64,000 bases of DNA from NCBI GenBank assembly GCA_963760435.1, contig CAVXDE010000006.1, positions 62,001 to 126,000 of the forward strand, written 5' to 3'. A program made the translations under genes and the position numbers. The DNA is from JAFAXD01 sp963760435 (GTDB lineage: Bacteria > Pseudomonadota > Alphaproteobacteria > Rhizobiales > Xanthobacteraceae). The notes below the pieces were generated by a model that was given only the letters and a program-made list of their open reading frames with translations, had not been told where the DNA came from and did no database searches. Positions 9,141-18,740 of this stretch are shown in pieces (positions within the stretch are counted from its first letter, which is position 1; each line of letters starts with the position of its first letter).

Positions 9141-9832
9141 ATGCCGGATATCGTCAGGCGGTTCATCTATCCGATTCGGCAGCTTTTGCCGGTGATGTCG
9201 GCCTGGTTGGACCGCGGATCGGTAAGTAGATCCCCGCCTATGTATTACCGTCGCCGTGATCGGTCTGAGCGATGACAGCTTCTGTCCCTGAAAGCTGCGG
9301 CATTGGGTCACCTACCGGTCGTGCGGATTTCGCTCGCCAGCATGTTGCGAATCGCTCGCGGGCAGATCGCGCATTGCGACCCATCGAGCAAGCTTTTTAT
9401 CCGTGGCTTGTTTTCATCCAGGTCATACCGAAGGTCGCCCTCGGCCCGCTTCTCGTGGTGTGGGTCGGTGTCGGCTGTTCTTCCAAAGGTGCTGGTGTCC
9501 TTTCTGCTCGCGTTCTTCCCCATCATGATTGACACGTTGAGCGGACTGAAATCGGTGCAGCGTGACTCATTTCCTGCTGCGATCGATGGGTGCAAAGCCG
9601 CTCAAGAGCTTCTTGTACTTCCATTTTCCCCACGCGCTGCCGCATATTTTTGCGTCACTGAAGATCGCCATCACCTTTGCGGTCGTCGGTGCCGTGGTGG
9701 GTGAGTTCATCGGGGCCGACGCGGGACTCGGCACGTCCTGATCGTGTCGACATGGAGACCATTCGATACCGAGTTGCTGTTTGGGCGCTGACATGGATCG
9801 GTGCCGTCTCGAATGTGGTTGGAATTGCGAGG
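9141..9832 (+). pseudogene. NitT/TauT-type ABC transporter permease, heavily degraded
   Basis: Pieces of an SsuC/TauC-type permease are visible in different frames: IPAYVLPSP near 9226 followed by two TGA codons where tryptophan is expected (SP-stop-SV-stop-AM), FIQVIPKVALGPLLVVW near 9414, PKVLVSFLLAFFPIMIDTL near 9481, LKIAITFAVVGAVVGEFIG near 9657, and a possible C-terminal FDTELLFGA near 9762. At least two nonsense changes and several frameshifts are present, so this is a true pseudogene. A transposase remnant follows directly. Confidence 0.75.
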
Positions 9833-9863
9833 CGCGCGCCTCCGATTTGGGAAGGCTATCGCA

Positions 9864-10395
9864 TCAAGCGGCGAGGTCAATTGGCTGACCGGGCCGTGCG
9901 GCGAGTGTGCGCCAGCCTTCAACCCTTCGCATGCGGATCTGGCCCGAAGCGAGGAGTGCCAGAACAGCATGGCGGCGGTGTCGGCCTGGCGCGGTTTTCG
10001 ATTATAATCCTGCGCCTGAATTCCTCATGCAGTCGTTCGATGACGTTGGTAGTGCGCAGAGCACGCTATTGACATTGCGGGAAGCGCGTGAAGGTGAACA
10101 GGCGCGCACCGGCTTCCTCCAAGCTGTCGGCCACCGGGCGATGTTTGATCCGCCACTTGCGGACGAAGGCCTTGCGGCGCGTTTCGACCTCGGCCGCCGT
10201 CCTTGCGTAGAGCATGTGGTTGTAATCGTCGGTGATCTCGTCGCGTAGCCGTTCGGGGGCGTGAGCGAGCAAGTTCCTGTGTTTGTGCACCGTACAGCGT
10301 TGCACCAGCATCCGATCCCAGACGGCGGCAAGGGCGTGCTCGAGCCCCGGAGCGCCGTCGACAATGACAACCTCGGGCCGCGGAACAGCGTGCCG
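9864..10395 (-). mobile_element. IS256-family (Mutator-type) transposase remnant
   Basis: On the minus strand the sequence encodes the C-terminal part of an IS256-type transposase: VVIVDGAPGLEHAL, then MLVQRCTVHKHRNLLAHA, RRKAFVRKWRIKHRPVADSL and LFTFTRFP, followed in shifted frames by LRTTNVIERLHEEF, GWRTLA and a terminal QPIDLAA-stop at 9864. Roughly the last 175 residues of a protein normally near 400 are left, with at least two frameshifts. No full terminal inverted repeats were identified. It joins the decayed permease on one side and the truncated SMP-30-like gene on the other. Confidence 0.78.
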
Positions 10396-10580
10396 GGCGG
10401 GGCGAGGTCAACGAGATAAACGCTGCCATCCCGTGCAGCCACGACGCCTTCGCCGAACGCCTTTCCGGCACTCGATACTTTCTCCCATTTCGCGCCGTCC
10501 GGCAGTAGGCCTTGTGCTGATGCGGTGCCGATCAGCGCCGCGGCGCAAATCGCGGAGCTCATGAGCAAACGGACGACCAT
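10396..10580 (-). pseudogene. 5' fragment of an SMP-30/gluconolactonase-like secreted protein
   Basis: Starts at an ATG preceded by GGGGAGG and encodes a signal peptide (VVRLLMSSAICAAALIG, cleavage near ASA/QG) followed by KWEKVSSAGKAFGEGVV and ARDGSVYLVDLAPPGTLFR, the first blade of an SMP-30-type beta-propeller. The frame then runs directly into transposase sequence, so most of the gene is lost. The join near 10395 marks the edge of the element or of a later deletion. Confidence 0.6.
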
Positions 10581-10816
10581 CAAATCCTCCCCACATTATT
10601 TTCTGGCACAGCGGTAGTCGTGCGAACTGGACCTGACCTGTGGCCAATCGTTAGCAGGACAAAGCTGAGCTTGGCATCATGCGCGCGTCAAGGGTTACCC
10701 TTGCATGCGATCGTGTTGCGAATGGCCTATGCGCTGATTATCGTCGCCATAAGCACACAGCATGCCCCCAACAGATAGGCCGTTAAGGCCGGGCATTGTA
10801 AAACAGGGAGGTACTT

Positions 10817-12025
10817 ATGACTGGTTTGCAGTCGCGCAACGCGGACGGTTCCGCCTACGGTCGGCCTCCCCAACATATCGATGAGGAACTTGCGCGCGTT
10901 GGGCCGGGCACGCCCTGCGGCGAGCTGTTTCGCCGGTATTGGCATCCGATCGCCGAGGCCGACAAGGTAACGGCACGACCGCAGAGCGTCCGCATTCTTG
11001 GTGAGGACCTGGTCCTGTTCCGCGACAAGAAGGACCGCCCGGGCCTGCTTTATCCGCGCTGCATGCACCGCGGTACATCGCTTTTCTACGGCAAAGTCGA
11101 AGATGAAGGAATTCGCTGCTGCTATCACGGCTGGCTATTTGGTGTCGACGGCCAGTGTCTCGATCAGCCGTGCGAGCCCGACCACGGACGGCACCGCGAT
11201 GTCGCTCGCCAACCTTGGTATCCGGTGGAAGAGCGATACGGGCTGGTGTTCGCCTACATGGGTCCGCCGGCAAAGAAACCGATTTTGCCGCGCTACGATA
11301 TCCTGGAGAACGTCGGTCCCGACGAGAAGCTGCAATGCGCGCGCACCGGAGGCCAGACCGGCGATCAATCAATGCCGATCGCGCCTTATAGTTGGCTGCA
11401 TCTCAACGACAACGTCATGGATCCGTATCACGTCTGGGTCCTGCATTCGACCTTCACCGGGCCGCAATTCGCCAAGGAATTCTCCATTCCCGTGCAGAGC
11501 GTGGACTTCTTCGCATGGGAGCAGGGCGTCTGCTACTCGGCCGTCCGTGAGCTCAGCGACGGACGGATCTTGGATCGCGTCTCCTCCTATATTTTTCCCT
11601 GCATCATGAGCGTGCCCGCGACCCGCAATCTGGAAGACGCCAGGTCGACGCGGATCAGTTGGATCGTGCCGATCGATGACACCCATTTCACCACGTTCAC
11701 GGCCGGGAAGGTCAGGCCCGGCGCTCCGCTGTTCCAGAACGTGGACTTCGCCGGAAAGACCTGGGCGGAAATGACCATTGAAGAGCACCAGGACACGCCC
11801 GGCGATTTCGAAGCCCAGTTCGGCCAAGGCCCCATTTCGCTGCACTCCGAGGAACACCTCGCCACCAGCGATCGGGGCATTGTGATGATGCGCCGAATGC
11901 TCCGTCAGCAAATCAAAGTTGTTGCTGAAGGCGGCGATCCGCTTGGTGTCGCCTTCAATGCGGATCAGGCAACCGTGAAGGTGCCCTCAGGCAACTTCTA
12001 TCGATCACGGACCGCGGCTGAATGA
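10817..12025 (+). CDS. Rieske 2Fe-2S oxygenase, phthalate 4,5-dioxygenase-like
   Basis: A 402-residue single-component-type oxygenase subunit. Rieske ligands are C82-x-H84 (CMHRG) and C101-x2-H104 (CCYHGW); the mononuclear iron site has D202, H205 and H210 in MDPYHVWVLH. Length and spacing fit the phthalate dioxygenase/vanillate O-demethylase group (alpha-only oxygenases) rather than the alpha/beta type at 5.1-6.4 kb. GGGAGG lies five bases before the ATG. No beta subunit or reductase follows; a convergent DoxX gene does. Expected reaction: hydroxylation or O-/N-demethylation of an aromatic acid using an external reductase. Confidence 0.9.
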   Translation: MTGLQSRNADGSAYGRPPQHIDEELARVGPGTPCGELFRRYWHPIAEADKVTARPQSVRILGEDLVLFRDKKDRPGLLYPRCMHRGTSLFYGKVEDEGIRCCYHGWLFGVDGQCLDQPCEPDHGRHRDVARQPWYPVEERYGLVFAYMGPPAKKPILPRYDILENVGPDEKLQCARTGGQTGDQSMPIAPYSWLHLNDNVMDPYHVWVLHSTFTGPQFAKEFSIPVQSVDFFAWEQGVCYSAVRELSDGRILDRVSSYIFPCIMSVPATRNLEDARSTRISWIVPIDDTHFTTFTAGKVRPGAPLFQNVDFAGKTWAEMTIEEHQDTPGDFEAQFGQGPISLHSEEHLATSDRGIVMMRRMLRQQIKVVAEGGDPLGVAFNADQATVKVPSGNFYRSRTAAE

Positions 12026-12050
12026 GATGCCGAACGTTTCTATCGGGCGT

Positions 12051-12503
12051 CTACAGCTGGACGCCCAATTTCCGATCCAGCGAGTAGGGACCGCCGCCGC
12101 GCAGCGCAATCGCAAAACAGATCAGGCCCCACATCAACGTGAATTCGTAGCCGCGACCCAGCCAGGAGAATCCATTCTTCAGATACAAGGTCGTAATGAT
12201 CGCCATCTCGATGGCCGCCGCCGCCGCGAAGAAGCGCGTAAACAGACCAAGCGTTATGCAGATCCCGGCGGACAGCTCGACGATGGTCGAGCTCCAGGCC
12301 CACGCCGCACCCGGATAGAAGCCGAGCGATTCATACGCTCCAGCGAAACTGGCAGGTCCGCGTGGAACCTTCAGCCAGCCGTGCACAAACAAGATTGATC
12401 CCGCCGCGATGCGCACGATGAGCCACGATAGCGGCCTCACCGTTTCGTAAAATGGTTCGAGCGCCGGAATAATAAGTCTGGGTTCCGAGGCTTTGCTCGT
12501 CAT
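12051..12503 (-). CDS. DoxX family membrane protein
   Basis: A 150-residue protein with four predicted membrane segments and the DoxX pattern: LIVRIAAGSILFVHGWLKV, SLGFYPGAAWAWSSTIVEL, GICITLGLFTRFFAAAAAIEM and FTLMWGLICFAIALRGGG. The start codon follows a GGGGGGAA ribosome-binding site. DoxX proteins are quinone-linked or redox-accessory membrane proteins of uncertain function. It is convergent to the Rieske oxygenase gene, 25 bases away. Confidence 0.87.
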   Translation of the reverse strand: MTSKASEPRLIIPALEPFYETVRPLSWLIVRIAAGSILFVHGWLKVPRGPASFAGAYESLGFYPGAAWAWSSTIVELSAGICITLGLFTRFFAAAAAIEMAIITTLYLKNGFSWLGRGYEFTLMWGLICFAIALRGGGPYSLDRKLGVQL

Positions 12504-12896
12504 CGATTCCCCCCTGTTGTCAGTCCGCGTGCACGCGGATCATGAGACACATATACGCGAATCGCGGCCGCCCGAAAAGTCGCCCTTCTCGCCGCCGCAT
12601 AGGGGCGGTGGTAAGCTGCGGCAGTGCACAAAACAGATCGCGGGAAAGCCGCGGGATCGAGTGGAGGAAACATGCACTGCAGCACAGATCGAATTCTAAC
12701 AGCCCTATCGGATCGTTGCATCGGCCGCCCGATCTGGAAGGGCTCTTCCGCAAGAAACTCGCCGGCGCAAAACTCGCGGCGCTGGTGGAAGGCGCACGGG
12801 TCGCGACGCCCCGGCTGTGGTAGCCGGGCTTGGCAAAAACAGCTTCACAGCTAAATTCAACAATTATTCGCGCGAACATACGTCGGGAGCGAAGCG
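12504..12896. other. Intergenic region, no supported gene
   Basis: About 390 bases between the divergent DoxX and flavoprotein genes. Short open frames exist on both strands but have no recognisable motif and no good ribosome-binding site. It must hold the promoters for both genes; I could not fix their positions. Confidence 0.5.
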
Positions 12897-14552
12897 ATGG
12901 CCGCCGCAGTGGCAAACTATTCCTCGATCGTTGGCAATCACGCGGGCGGTGTGAGGGAGTTCGACGGGATTATCATCGGTGCGGGCCATCACGCACTGAT
13001 CACCGGCAGCTACCTCGCAAAGGCCGGACTCAAAATTCTGATCCTTGAGCGCCGCCTGCAGTATGGCGGCGGGCTCACGACACTCGAGGTCACCGAGCCG
13101 GGCTTCTACCACAACCTGCACTCGATCAATCATTTCCACATTTCCGACAGCCCGTGGTTCCGCGATTTGCAGTTGGGAGATCGTGTCTCCTACGTCACGC
13201 CGCACTACGAGTTTGCGATGCCGTTGCAGGACGGGCGGGCCTTGGTCTTCAGTCGCGATCTTGAGGAGACCGTGCGCAATATTGCTCGATTCTCGGCCAA
13301 GGACGCACAGACATTCCGCGATTGGAACCGCCGCGCCGAGACGGTGACGCGGGAGATATTTCTACCCGAGCGGTTCAGCGAGCCGCTGTCGCAGAATGAA
13401 CGTGAGCAGCTTCTCTCACGGTCTGCGATCGGCCGCGATTTTCTGGCCGTGACCAGGCGCCAGCCTCTGGAAGTGGTCAACGAGCTGTTCGAGAACGAGC
13501 ACGTGAAGCTCATGTTCCTGTTCAAGGTCTCGTTGTTCGGCACCTGGCTCGTCGATACCCTCGGCAAGACCAGCCCCATGGGCTCGGTCATTCGCGCCTT
13601 CGATCTCGAGACCGGCTATCAGCTCTGCCGCGGCGGCAGTCACAATCTCGCCCGCGCGCTGATGGAGAGCTATCTGGTCAACGGCGGCACCTACCGCAAT
13701 CAGATCGAGCCCGTGCGGGTGGTGATCGAGGGCGGCCGTGCCACCGGCGTGGAATGTGCGGACGGCACCCTCTACCGGGCCCGCCAGTTCGTCGCGAGCG
13801 GCATCGACGTGCATCAGACATTCGAGACGCTCGTCGGCCGTGCCCAGCTTCCGGCGAGCTATCTCGCCAAGATCGACGCGTTCAAATACACCGCCTGGAC
13901 CCTCTATGGGTTGCACCTCGCGCTGAACGAGGCGCCGCGTTATTCCTCGGCGTCGTGGGACCCGGCGATCGATTACACGCTGAAATACAGCATCGGCGCC
14001 GAATCGATCGACGACCTGATGACCGCGCATGGCGACGTGCAGGCGCAGCGCGTCCCCTCGCGGATCAATTTCGGCGCGGGCGCGCTCTCGGTGCTCGACC
14101 CTAGCCAGGCGCCTCTCGGCAAGCACACGGCCTATGCCTGGCACGTCATGCCCTACGCGCCGAATGGAAGACCTGAGACGGCTCGCGAGATCGGCGATGC
14201 GTTCGCCGACAAGATCATCGAGGCCTGGGCGCGTTATGCGCCCAATCTGACCAAGGCAAACATCCTCGGCCGCCACATCTACACGGCTTACGACTACGTG
14301 CAGGAGCTGCCGAACATGCACGGCGGCGACATCTTCATGGGCGCATTCAGCGCCGACCAGGTGATGTACAATCACTTCGGATACCGGACCGCGATCCCGA
14401 ACCTCTACATGGTGGGATCGCCGGCGCATCCCGGCGGGGCGATCTCCGGCGGTGCCGGCTATATCGCGGCCGGTGTGATCGCGAAGGATCTCGGTTTGAA
14501 GCCCTGGTGGCAGCCCGTCGATGCACGCGCCGCACTCGAGCGCGTGCGGTAA
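12897..14552 (+). CDS. Phytoene dehydrogenase-like FAD/NAD(P)-binding oxidoreductase
   Basis: A 551-residue flavoprotein with an N-terminal dinucleotide-binding motif (FDGIIIGAGHHALITGSYLA, then KILILERR), a GGGLTT loop, and a C-terminal FAD-contacting segment (NLYMVGSPAHPGGAISGGAGY), as in the CrtI/phytoene-desaturase-like amine oxidase superfamily. GGGAG precedes the ATG at good spacing. No carotenoid gene is near, so carotenoid synthesis is unlikely; relatives act as oxidases or saturases on hydrophobic compounds. It probably heads the operon that continues with the PLP enzyme and two LLM genes. Confidence 0.86.
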   Translation: MAAAVANYSSIVGNHAGGVREFDGIIIGAGHHALITGSYLAKAGLKILILERRLQYGGGLTTLEVTEPGFYHNLHSINHFHISDSPWFRDLQLGDRVSYVTPHYEFAMPLQDGRALVFSRDLEETVRNIARFSAKDAQTFRDWNRRAETVTREIFLPERFSEPLSQNEREQLLSRSAIGRDFLAVTRRQPLEVVNELFENEHVKLMFLFKVSLFGTWLVDTLGKTSPMGSVIRAFDLETGYQLCRGGSHNLARALMESYLVNGGTYRNQIEPVRVVIEGGRATGVECADGTLYRARQFVASGIDVHQTFETLVGRAQLPASYLAKIDAFKYTAWTLYGLHLALNEAPRYSSASWDPAIDYTLKYSIGAESIDDLMTAHGDVQAQRVPSRINFGAGALSVLDPSQAPLGKHTAYAWHVMPYAPNGRPETAREIGDAFADKIIEAWARYAPNLTKANILGRHIYTAYDYVQELPNMHGGDIFMGAFSADQVMYNHFGYRTAIPNLYMVGSPAHPGGAISGGAGYIAAGVIAKDLGLKPWWQPVDARAALERVR

Positions 14553-14668
14553 AAAGATTGATCGTATTGGCGGCGATCATTCCCACGCAGACTGAGAGAT
14601 GGCGCGGCCCGAACGGTATTGCTACCGTGCAGGAATGATGCCTTCTCCGTTGATACCCGCCAGCCTCG

Positions 14669-15922
14669 ATGCCGCGTCCTAGCTCGCTCGCCTGCGTGCG
14701 GTGTGGCGCGCACTATTCACTCGATCACTATGACAGGGCCTGCGCTGCATGCGCCGCGCAGAACATCGCGGCGAACCTAACGGTTTGCTACGACGCTGCT
14801 CCCGGTGTCGGCCTCGGGCGCAATGCAGTCAGCACCCGACCGCAGTCGCTGTGGCGATGGAATGCGTTTCTGCCCGCCGCGGCGGAGGACGCTGTCACGC
14901 TCGGGGAGGGCGACACGCCGCTGATCCCGGTGCCTGGCCTCGGGCTCGGAGATGTGTGGATTAAGGACGAGTCGCGCAATCCCACCTGGTCATTCAAGGA
15001 TCGGCTCGCATCTTCCGCCGTGACGATGGCGCGCGCCGTCGGCGCGAAGATGATCACCTCGAGCTCGTCCGGCAACGCTGGTGCATCAGCGGCGGCGTAC
15101 GCGGCGAAAGCCGGGCTTCCCTGCATCGTCTTCACCTTCCAGGGTGCGGCGGGACCGTTGCTGACGCAGATGCGGGCCTATGGCGCCATGGTGCTGATGG
15201 TCGAGCACAAGGACGACCGCTGGCGGCTGCAGTCGGCCGGCGTCAAGCAACTCGGCTGGTATTCGACATCGCCGTTCTTCGGTCCGGTGATCGGCAGTAA
15301 TCCTTATGGCATGGAAGGCTACAAGACGATTGCCTACGAGATCGCCGAAGCGTTCGACTGGGAGCCGCCAGACTGGTGCGTGCTGCCGGTGTGCTACGGC
15401 GATGCGTTGCACGGCATGTGGAAAGGCTTTGACGAGTTGAAGGCGATCGGCTGGGTCGACCGCGTGCCGCGGTTCGTGGCCGCCGAAGTATCGGGCTCCC
15501 TCGCCGCGGCGCTGAGCGCGGGAGACGCGGCGCCGATGCCGCGCCCGCGCAACGCCGTTACCATCGCCACATCCATCGGCGCCAATCAGGGCACGGTGCA
15601 GGCACTTGAGGTGCTGCGGCGGACCAATGGCGCCGCCGTTGCGGTTGACGATGACGCGCTGATTGCATGGGTCGCGAAACTCGCCAAGGCCGAGGGCATC
15701 TGGGCCGAGCCATCCTCCGTCGCGCCGTTCGTCGCCATCGAACGCCTGCGGCAGCAGGGAACGATCGGCGACAAGGAGCGCGTGGTCGCGCTCGTCACCG
15801 CGAGCGGCCTGAAAGACATGACGCCGATCGAGAAAGCCCTTCCACCGGCGCCGGTCGTCTCCGGCGATCTCGACGACGTGCTGCGCACTCTGCATGACAC
15901 TTACGGGTTCCGCCATGAGTGA
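14669..15922 (+). CDS. Threonine synthase-like PLP-dependent lyase
   Basis: A 417-residue fold-type II PLP enzyme. An N-terminal zinc-ribbon-like pair (C9-x2-C12 and C25-x2-C28) is followed by the PLP lysine K110 in NPTWSFKDR and by SSSGNAGASAAAYAAK, the phosphate-binding loop. These fit the threonine synthase family (O-phosphohomoserine to threonine plus phosphate). It overlaps the next LLM gene by eight bases, an odd place for a housekeeping enzyme, so it may instead act as a beta/gamma-lyase in a catabolic route. The family call is firm; the substrate is open. Confidence 0.84.
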   Translation: MPRPSSLACVRCGAHYSLDHYDRACAACAAQNIAANLTVCYDAAPGVGLGRNAVSTRPQSLWRWNAFLPAAAEDAVTLGEGDTPLIPVPGLGLGDVWIKDESRNPTWSFKDRLASSAVTMARAVGAKMITSSSSGNAGASAAAYAAKAGLPCIVFTFQGAAGPLLTQMRAYGAMVLMVEHKDDRWRLQSAGVKQLGWYSTSPFFGPVIGSNPYGMEGYKTIAYEIAEAFDWEPPDWCVLPVCYGDALHGMWKGFDELKAIGWVDRVPRFVAAEVSGSLAAALSAGDAAPMPRPRNAVTIATSIGANQGTVQALEVLRRTNGAAVAVDDDALIAWVAKLAKAEGIWAEPSSVAPFVAIERLRQQGTIGDKERVVALVTASGLKDMTPIEKALPPAPVVSGDLDDVLRTLHDTYGFRHE

Positions 15923-16874
15923 GATCGCCATCGCCATGGATGGACGTGCGCCAATCGCCGACATCCCGGCGCAGGCGCGCGCGGCGGAGGAGGGGGGCGC
16001 GAGCACGCTGTGGATTGCCTGTCACCTGTTTCTGCGCGACCCGATCACGACGGCCGCGATCGCGCTCGGCGCAACGTCGCGCATCAAGATCGCCTTGATG
16101 GCGATGAGTCCTTACTCGGTGCATCCGGTGTTCACCGCGATGGCGGCGGCAACGCTCGACGAGATGTATCCGGGGCGCGTGATCCTCAGTCTCGGTGCGG
16201 GCGCGCCGGCCGATCTCAAAGCCGCTGGTCTCGAAGCAGCAAAGCCGCTCGCGACACTCACCGAGGCGATCGCGCTGTCGCGCGCGCTGTTTGCCGGCGA
16301 GCTGGTCAAGTTCGAGGGTCAGAGACTGCAGGTGCAAGGACGGCGGCTCATCAATGGTGGGCGCAGGATCCCGATCGTACTTGCCGCCTCACGCTCCAAC
16401 ATGCTGGCGCTGGCCGGCAAGGCATCCGACGGCGTGCTGATCTCGGCGGCGACGGCACCGGGCTTTGTTCGCGCCTGCCTCGAGCAGGCCGAGACGGGTG
16501 CGGCGGGCCGGCCCTTCGGCAAGTTCGCCATCGTCTACACGCAAGTCGGAGAGAGCGAGAAAGCCGCGATGGACCGCATCCGGCGCCCGATGGGCTACGT
16601 GTTGCGCGGCCCGCATCATGCCGAGAACATCCGCCTCTCCGGCGCGCCGCTCGACCAGGCCGCGCTGTGGAACGCCTACGCGGCGGAGGACTGGGGCGCA
16701 GTCGATCGCCTCATGAGTGACGATGTGGTGCGGCGGCATGCGGCATGCGGCACACCGGGGCAGGTGCGTGCCAAGCTTGAGGAATACCGCGCGATCGGTC
16801 TCGACGAAATCATTCTCGGGGCGCTCGATGATGCGCCGAGCATCGCGGCGGCGCTGGCCGCGGCGCGAGGATAA
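15915..16874 (+). CDS. LLM-class F420/flavin-dependent oxidoreductase (Mer-like)
   Basis: A 319-residue luciferase-like TIM-barrel protein: IPAQARAAEEGGASTLWIA, the 'IKIALMAMSPYSVHPVFTA' strand region, MYPGRVILSLGAGAP and RRIPIVLAASRSNML are typical of the methylenetetrahydromethanopterin-reductase-like branch, which uses F420 or FMN. The ATG at 15915 is chosen because it overlaps the end of the PLP-enzyme gene by eight bases, implying coupled translation. A complete F420 pathway lies about 14 kb away, which makes F420 use plausible. It is only distantly similar to the next LLM protein. Confidence 0.82.
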   Translation: MSEIAIAMDGRAPIADIPAQARAAEEGGASTLWIACHLFLRDPITTAAIALGATSRIKIALMAMSPYSVHPVFTAMAAATLDEMYPGRVILSLGAGAPADLKAAGLEAAKPLATLTEAIALSRALFAGELVKFEGQRLQVQGRRLINGGRRIPIVLAASRSNMLALAGKASDGVLISAATAPGFVRACLEQAETGAAGRPFGKFAIVYTQVGESEKAAMDRIRRPMGYVLRGPHHAENIRLSGAPLDQAALWNAYAAEDWGAVDRLMSDDVVRRHAACGTPGQVRAKLEEYRAIGLDEIILGALDDAPSIAAALAAARG

Positions 16875-16878
16875 GTTC

Positions 16879-17874
16879 ATGAAGTTCAGCATCAGCCTGC
16901 CGACCGGCTTCGAAGGCGTGATGTATCCCATTCCATTTGTTGATCCCGCGGACTTCGTGCGGCTGGCCAAGCTCTGCGAGCGGCTCGGCTATCACTCGGT
17001 GTGGGGCAACGATCACATCACCACGCAGGACTACGTACGCGAATTGTTTCCTGGCAAGCCGCCGAGCTTTTATGAGCTGCTCACGGTGCTGTCCTTCTGT
17101 GCCGCCGCGACCACAACCTTGAAGGTCGGCACGGCGGTCGCGGTGCTGCCGATGCGCGACCCGTTCTGGCTCGCCAAGCAGGCGGCAACGATCGATCAGC
17201 TGTCCGACGGGCGGCTCATTCTCGGCGTCGGCATCGGCGCTTATCGTGAGGAGTTCGCGGCCTGGGCGCCGCGGTTGAAAAAAGACGGGCGCCGCGGCGA
17301 CATGCTCGACGAGGGCCTCGCACTGATGCAGCGTCTGTTCGCGGAACCGCGTGTCACCCACGACGGTAAGTACTACGGCTGCCGCGACATCGAGATGTTC
17401 CCGAAGCCGAAGCAGAAACCGTTCGCCCTCTGGATCGGCGGACACAACATGGAGAACGTCGAACGCGCCGCGCGCATCGGCACCGGCTGGTTGCCGGGTT
17501 GGCGTCCCTGGCCGGAGCTCGCCGAGCGCATCAAACTCTTAAAGGACCGCGCCGCCGAGCTCGGCCGCGATCCGTCGCAGATCGAGATCGCGCCGCAGTT
17601 TTCGGTGACCATCGCCAAGACTGCGGAAGAGGCCGAGCGCCGCTACATGGCGTCAGGCCTTGTCGCGCACCGCAAGTCGCTCGCCTATACGGGGCGCGAC
17701 CTCTCCAAGCAGGTCGTGGCGAACTTGGTTGGTTCGCCCGACATGATCCGCGAGAAAGTTGCGGGTCTCGCGGCGATCGGCGTCGATCACGCCTGCGCGT
17801 TGATGATCCCGGCGGACTCGATCAGCGAGTTCGAAGAGCAGGTGCAATGGTTCGCCGAGACGGTTTACCGCTAG
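16879..17874 (+). CDS. LLM-class F420-dependent oxidoreductase
   Basis: A 331-residue LLM protein beginning MKFSISLPTGFEGVMYPIPF, with SVWGNDHITTQDYVRELF, TTLKVGTAVAVLPMRDPFW, GRLILGVGIGAYREEF and FALWIGGHNMENVERAAR. These are the barrel strands and cofactor-contacting loops of F420-dependent LLM reductases. It starts four bases after the preceding LLM gene. It is clearly paralogous to the frameshifted LLM gene at 19764-20775: the opening and the SVWGNDH/GVGIGAYREEF blocks are shared. It probably uses F420H2 made by the FGD encoded at 32.4 kb. Confidence 0.85.
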   Translation: MKFSISLPTGFEGVMYPIPFVDPADFVRLAKLCERLGYHSVWGNDHITTQDYVRELFPGKPPSFYELLTVLSFCAAATTTLKVGTAVAVLPMRDPFWLAKQAATIDQLSDGRLILGVGIGAYREEFAAWAPRLKKDGRRGDMLDEGLALMQRLFAEPRVTHDGKYYGCRDIEMFPKPKQKPFALWIGGHNMENVERAARIGTGWLPGWRPWPELAERIKLLKDRAAELGRDPSQIEIAPQFSVTIAKTAEEAERRYMASGLVAHRKSLAYTGRDLSKQVVANLVGSPDMIREKVAGLAAIGVDHACALMIPADSISEFEEQVQWFAETVYR

Positions 17875-18740
17875 TTGTGGAGTGCCAAGTCGACGAACAA
17901 CTCAAAACAATAACCTCAGGCCCATACTCGTGCTACGCGTTCTTGTCACCAAATGACAAGCTTTTGTCGTCAGATGGAAAGCGGTCGTCGGGCAGCGGGT
18001 TCCAGCGTTCGCCTGCTGGGGACATCGATGGCACACGGCCCACATCGTGCGAAAGGACAATTCGTAGCTGTTCAGATGTTCCGGCTCTTTGCGAGCTTCC
18101 GCGGCAGCGATAAGCATCGCGTCTTCCGCACGCTGATGGTGGAATTCAGGCGCGGAAATCGTCCCTCTCTGAGATCAATATGTCGCGCCTACGGAGGTAA
18201 GCGAAAGGGCGACCCATGCTGAAGCTATGGCCGCCCGAGCGCCACCTCACTTGTGGCAATACGCAGCATTAGGCTGGGCTGTGCTGCACTTGGTGATGCG
18301 GCGCCTGCCACGGAAACCTGATGTTCATGGTAGCAAATCCCTGAAACAGTCGGGCAAACGGCCGGTCCGATGCCTGTTCAATCGGAGAAGTTTTCACGTC
18401 GGCTGCGTTGAGGGCGCGCACGCATGCCAGCAAATCCACCTCAAGGCGAAGCATCATCGTGGCTAATGCCAGCTGACTGACAATATGGTCAGATGGTTCT
18501 TGTTCGCACAGGACGTCTGCGTCGAGTTCCTGATTGTAAGCTGTCTCGATGTCGGCCATGGCTATTCCCTACTAGGTCGTGCAGACGTGATGGCTCGCCC
18601 GCTTTTAGCGGCGTGGCAACAACTCGCGAATCAACTACGGCTGAATGGATGCAGCTTGCCGCACGGGTATCGGAGTGGCTAGTGCAAGATTGACACACTT
18701 TGCCGGATGATATCCCGGCGGACTCAATAACTGTGGACGG
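17875..18740. other. 866-base intergenic region, one possible small gene
   Basis: No conserved coding sequence, tRNA or repeat was recognised here apart from one short minus-strand frame listed separately. The region separates two convergent operons (LLM genes on +, Bug/LLM/hyu genes on -), so terminators are expected, but I saw no convincing hairpin followed by a T run. Confidence 0.45.
18269..18559 (-). CDS. Small hypothetical protein
   Basis: A 96-residue frame starting MADIETAYNQELDADVLCEQ with an AGGG sequence about ten bases upstream of the ATG. Its composition (acidic start, helix-like middle MMLRLEVDLLACVRALNA) is more protein-like than a random GC-rich shadow frame, and it does not overlap another candidate. 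No family was recognised and there is no operon partner, so it may not be real. Confidence 0.33.
   Translation of the reverse strand: MADIETAYNQELDADVLCEQEPSDHIVSQLALATMMLRLEVDLLACVRALNAADVKTSPIEQASDRPFARLFQGFATMNIRFPWQAPHHQVQHSPA

Noticed and set aside
10002..10583. One continuous 193-residue secreted protein
   Set aside because: It is a chance fusion: the first 60 or so residues are the SMP-30-like fragment and the rest is transposase DNA read in the wrong frame.
12520..12915. Minus-strand gene between doxX and the flavoprotein gene
   Set aside because: It would overlap the flavoprotein start, has no ribosome-binding site and no family resemblance.
12897..14552. Carotenoid biosynthesis gene crtI
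   Set aside because: No crtB, crtE or other carotenoid gene is nearby and the family is broad; only the phytoene-dehydrogenase-like fold is supported.
17875..18740. tRNA or rho-independent terminator between the convergent operons
   Set aside because: No cloverleaf, no hairpin with a T run was found on inspection.
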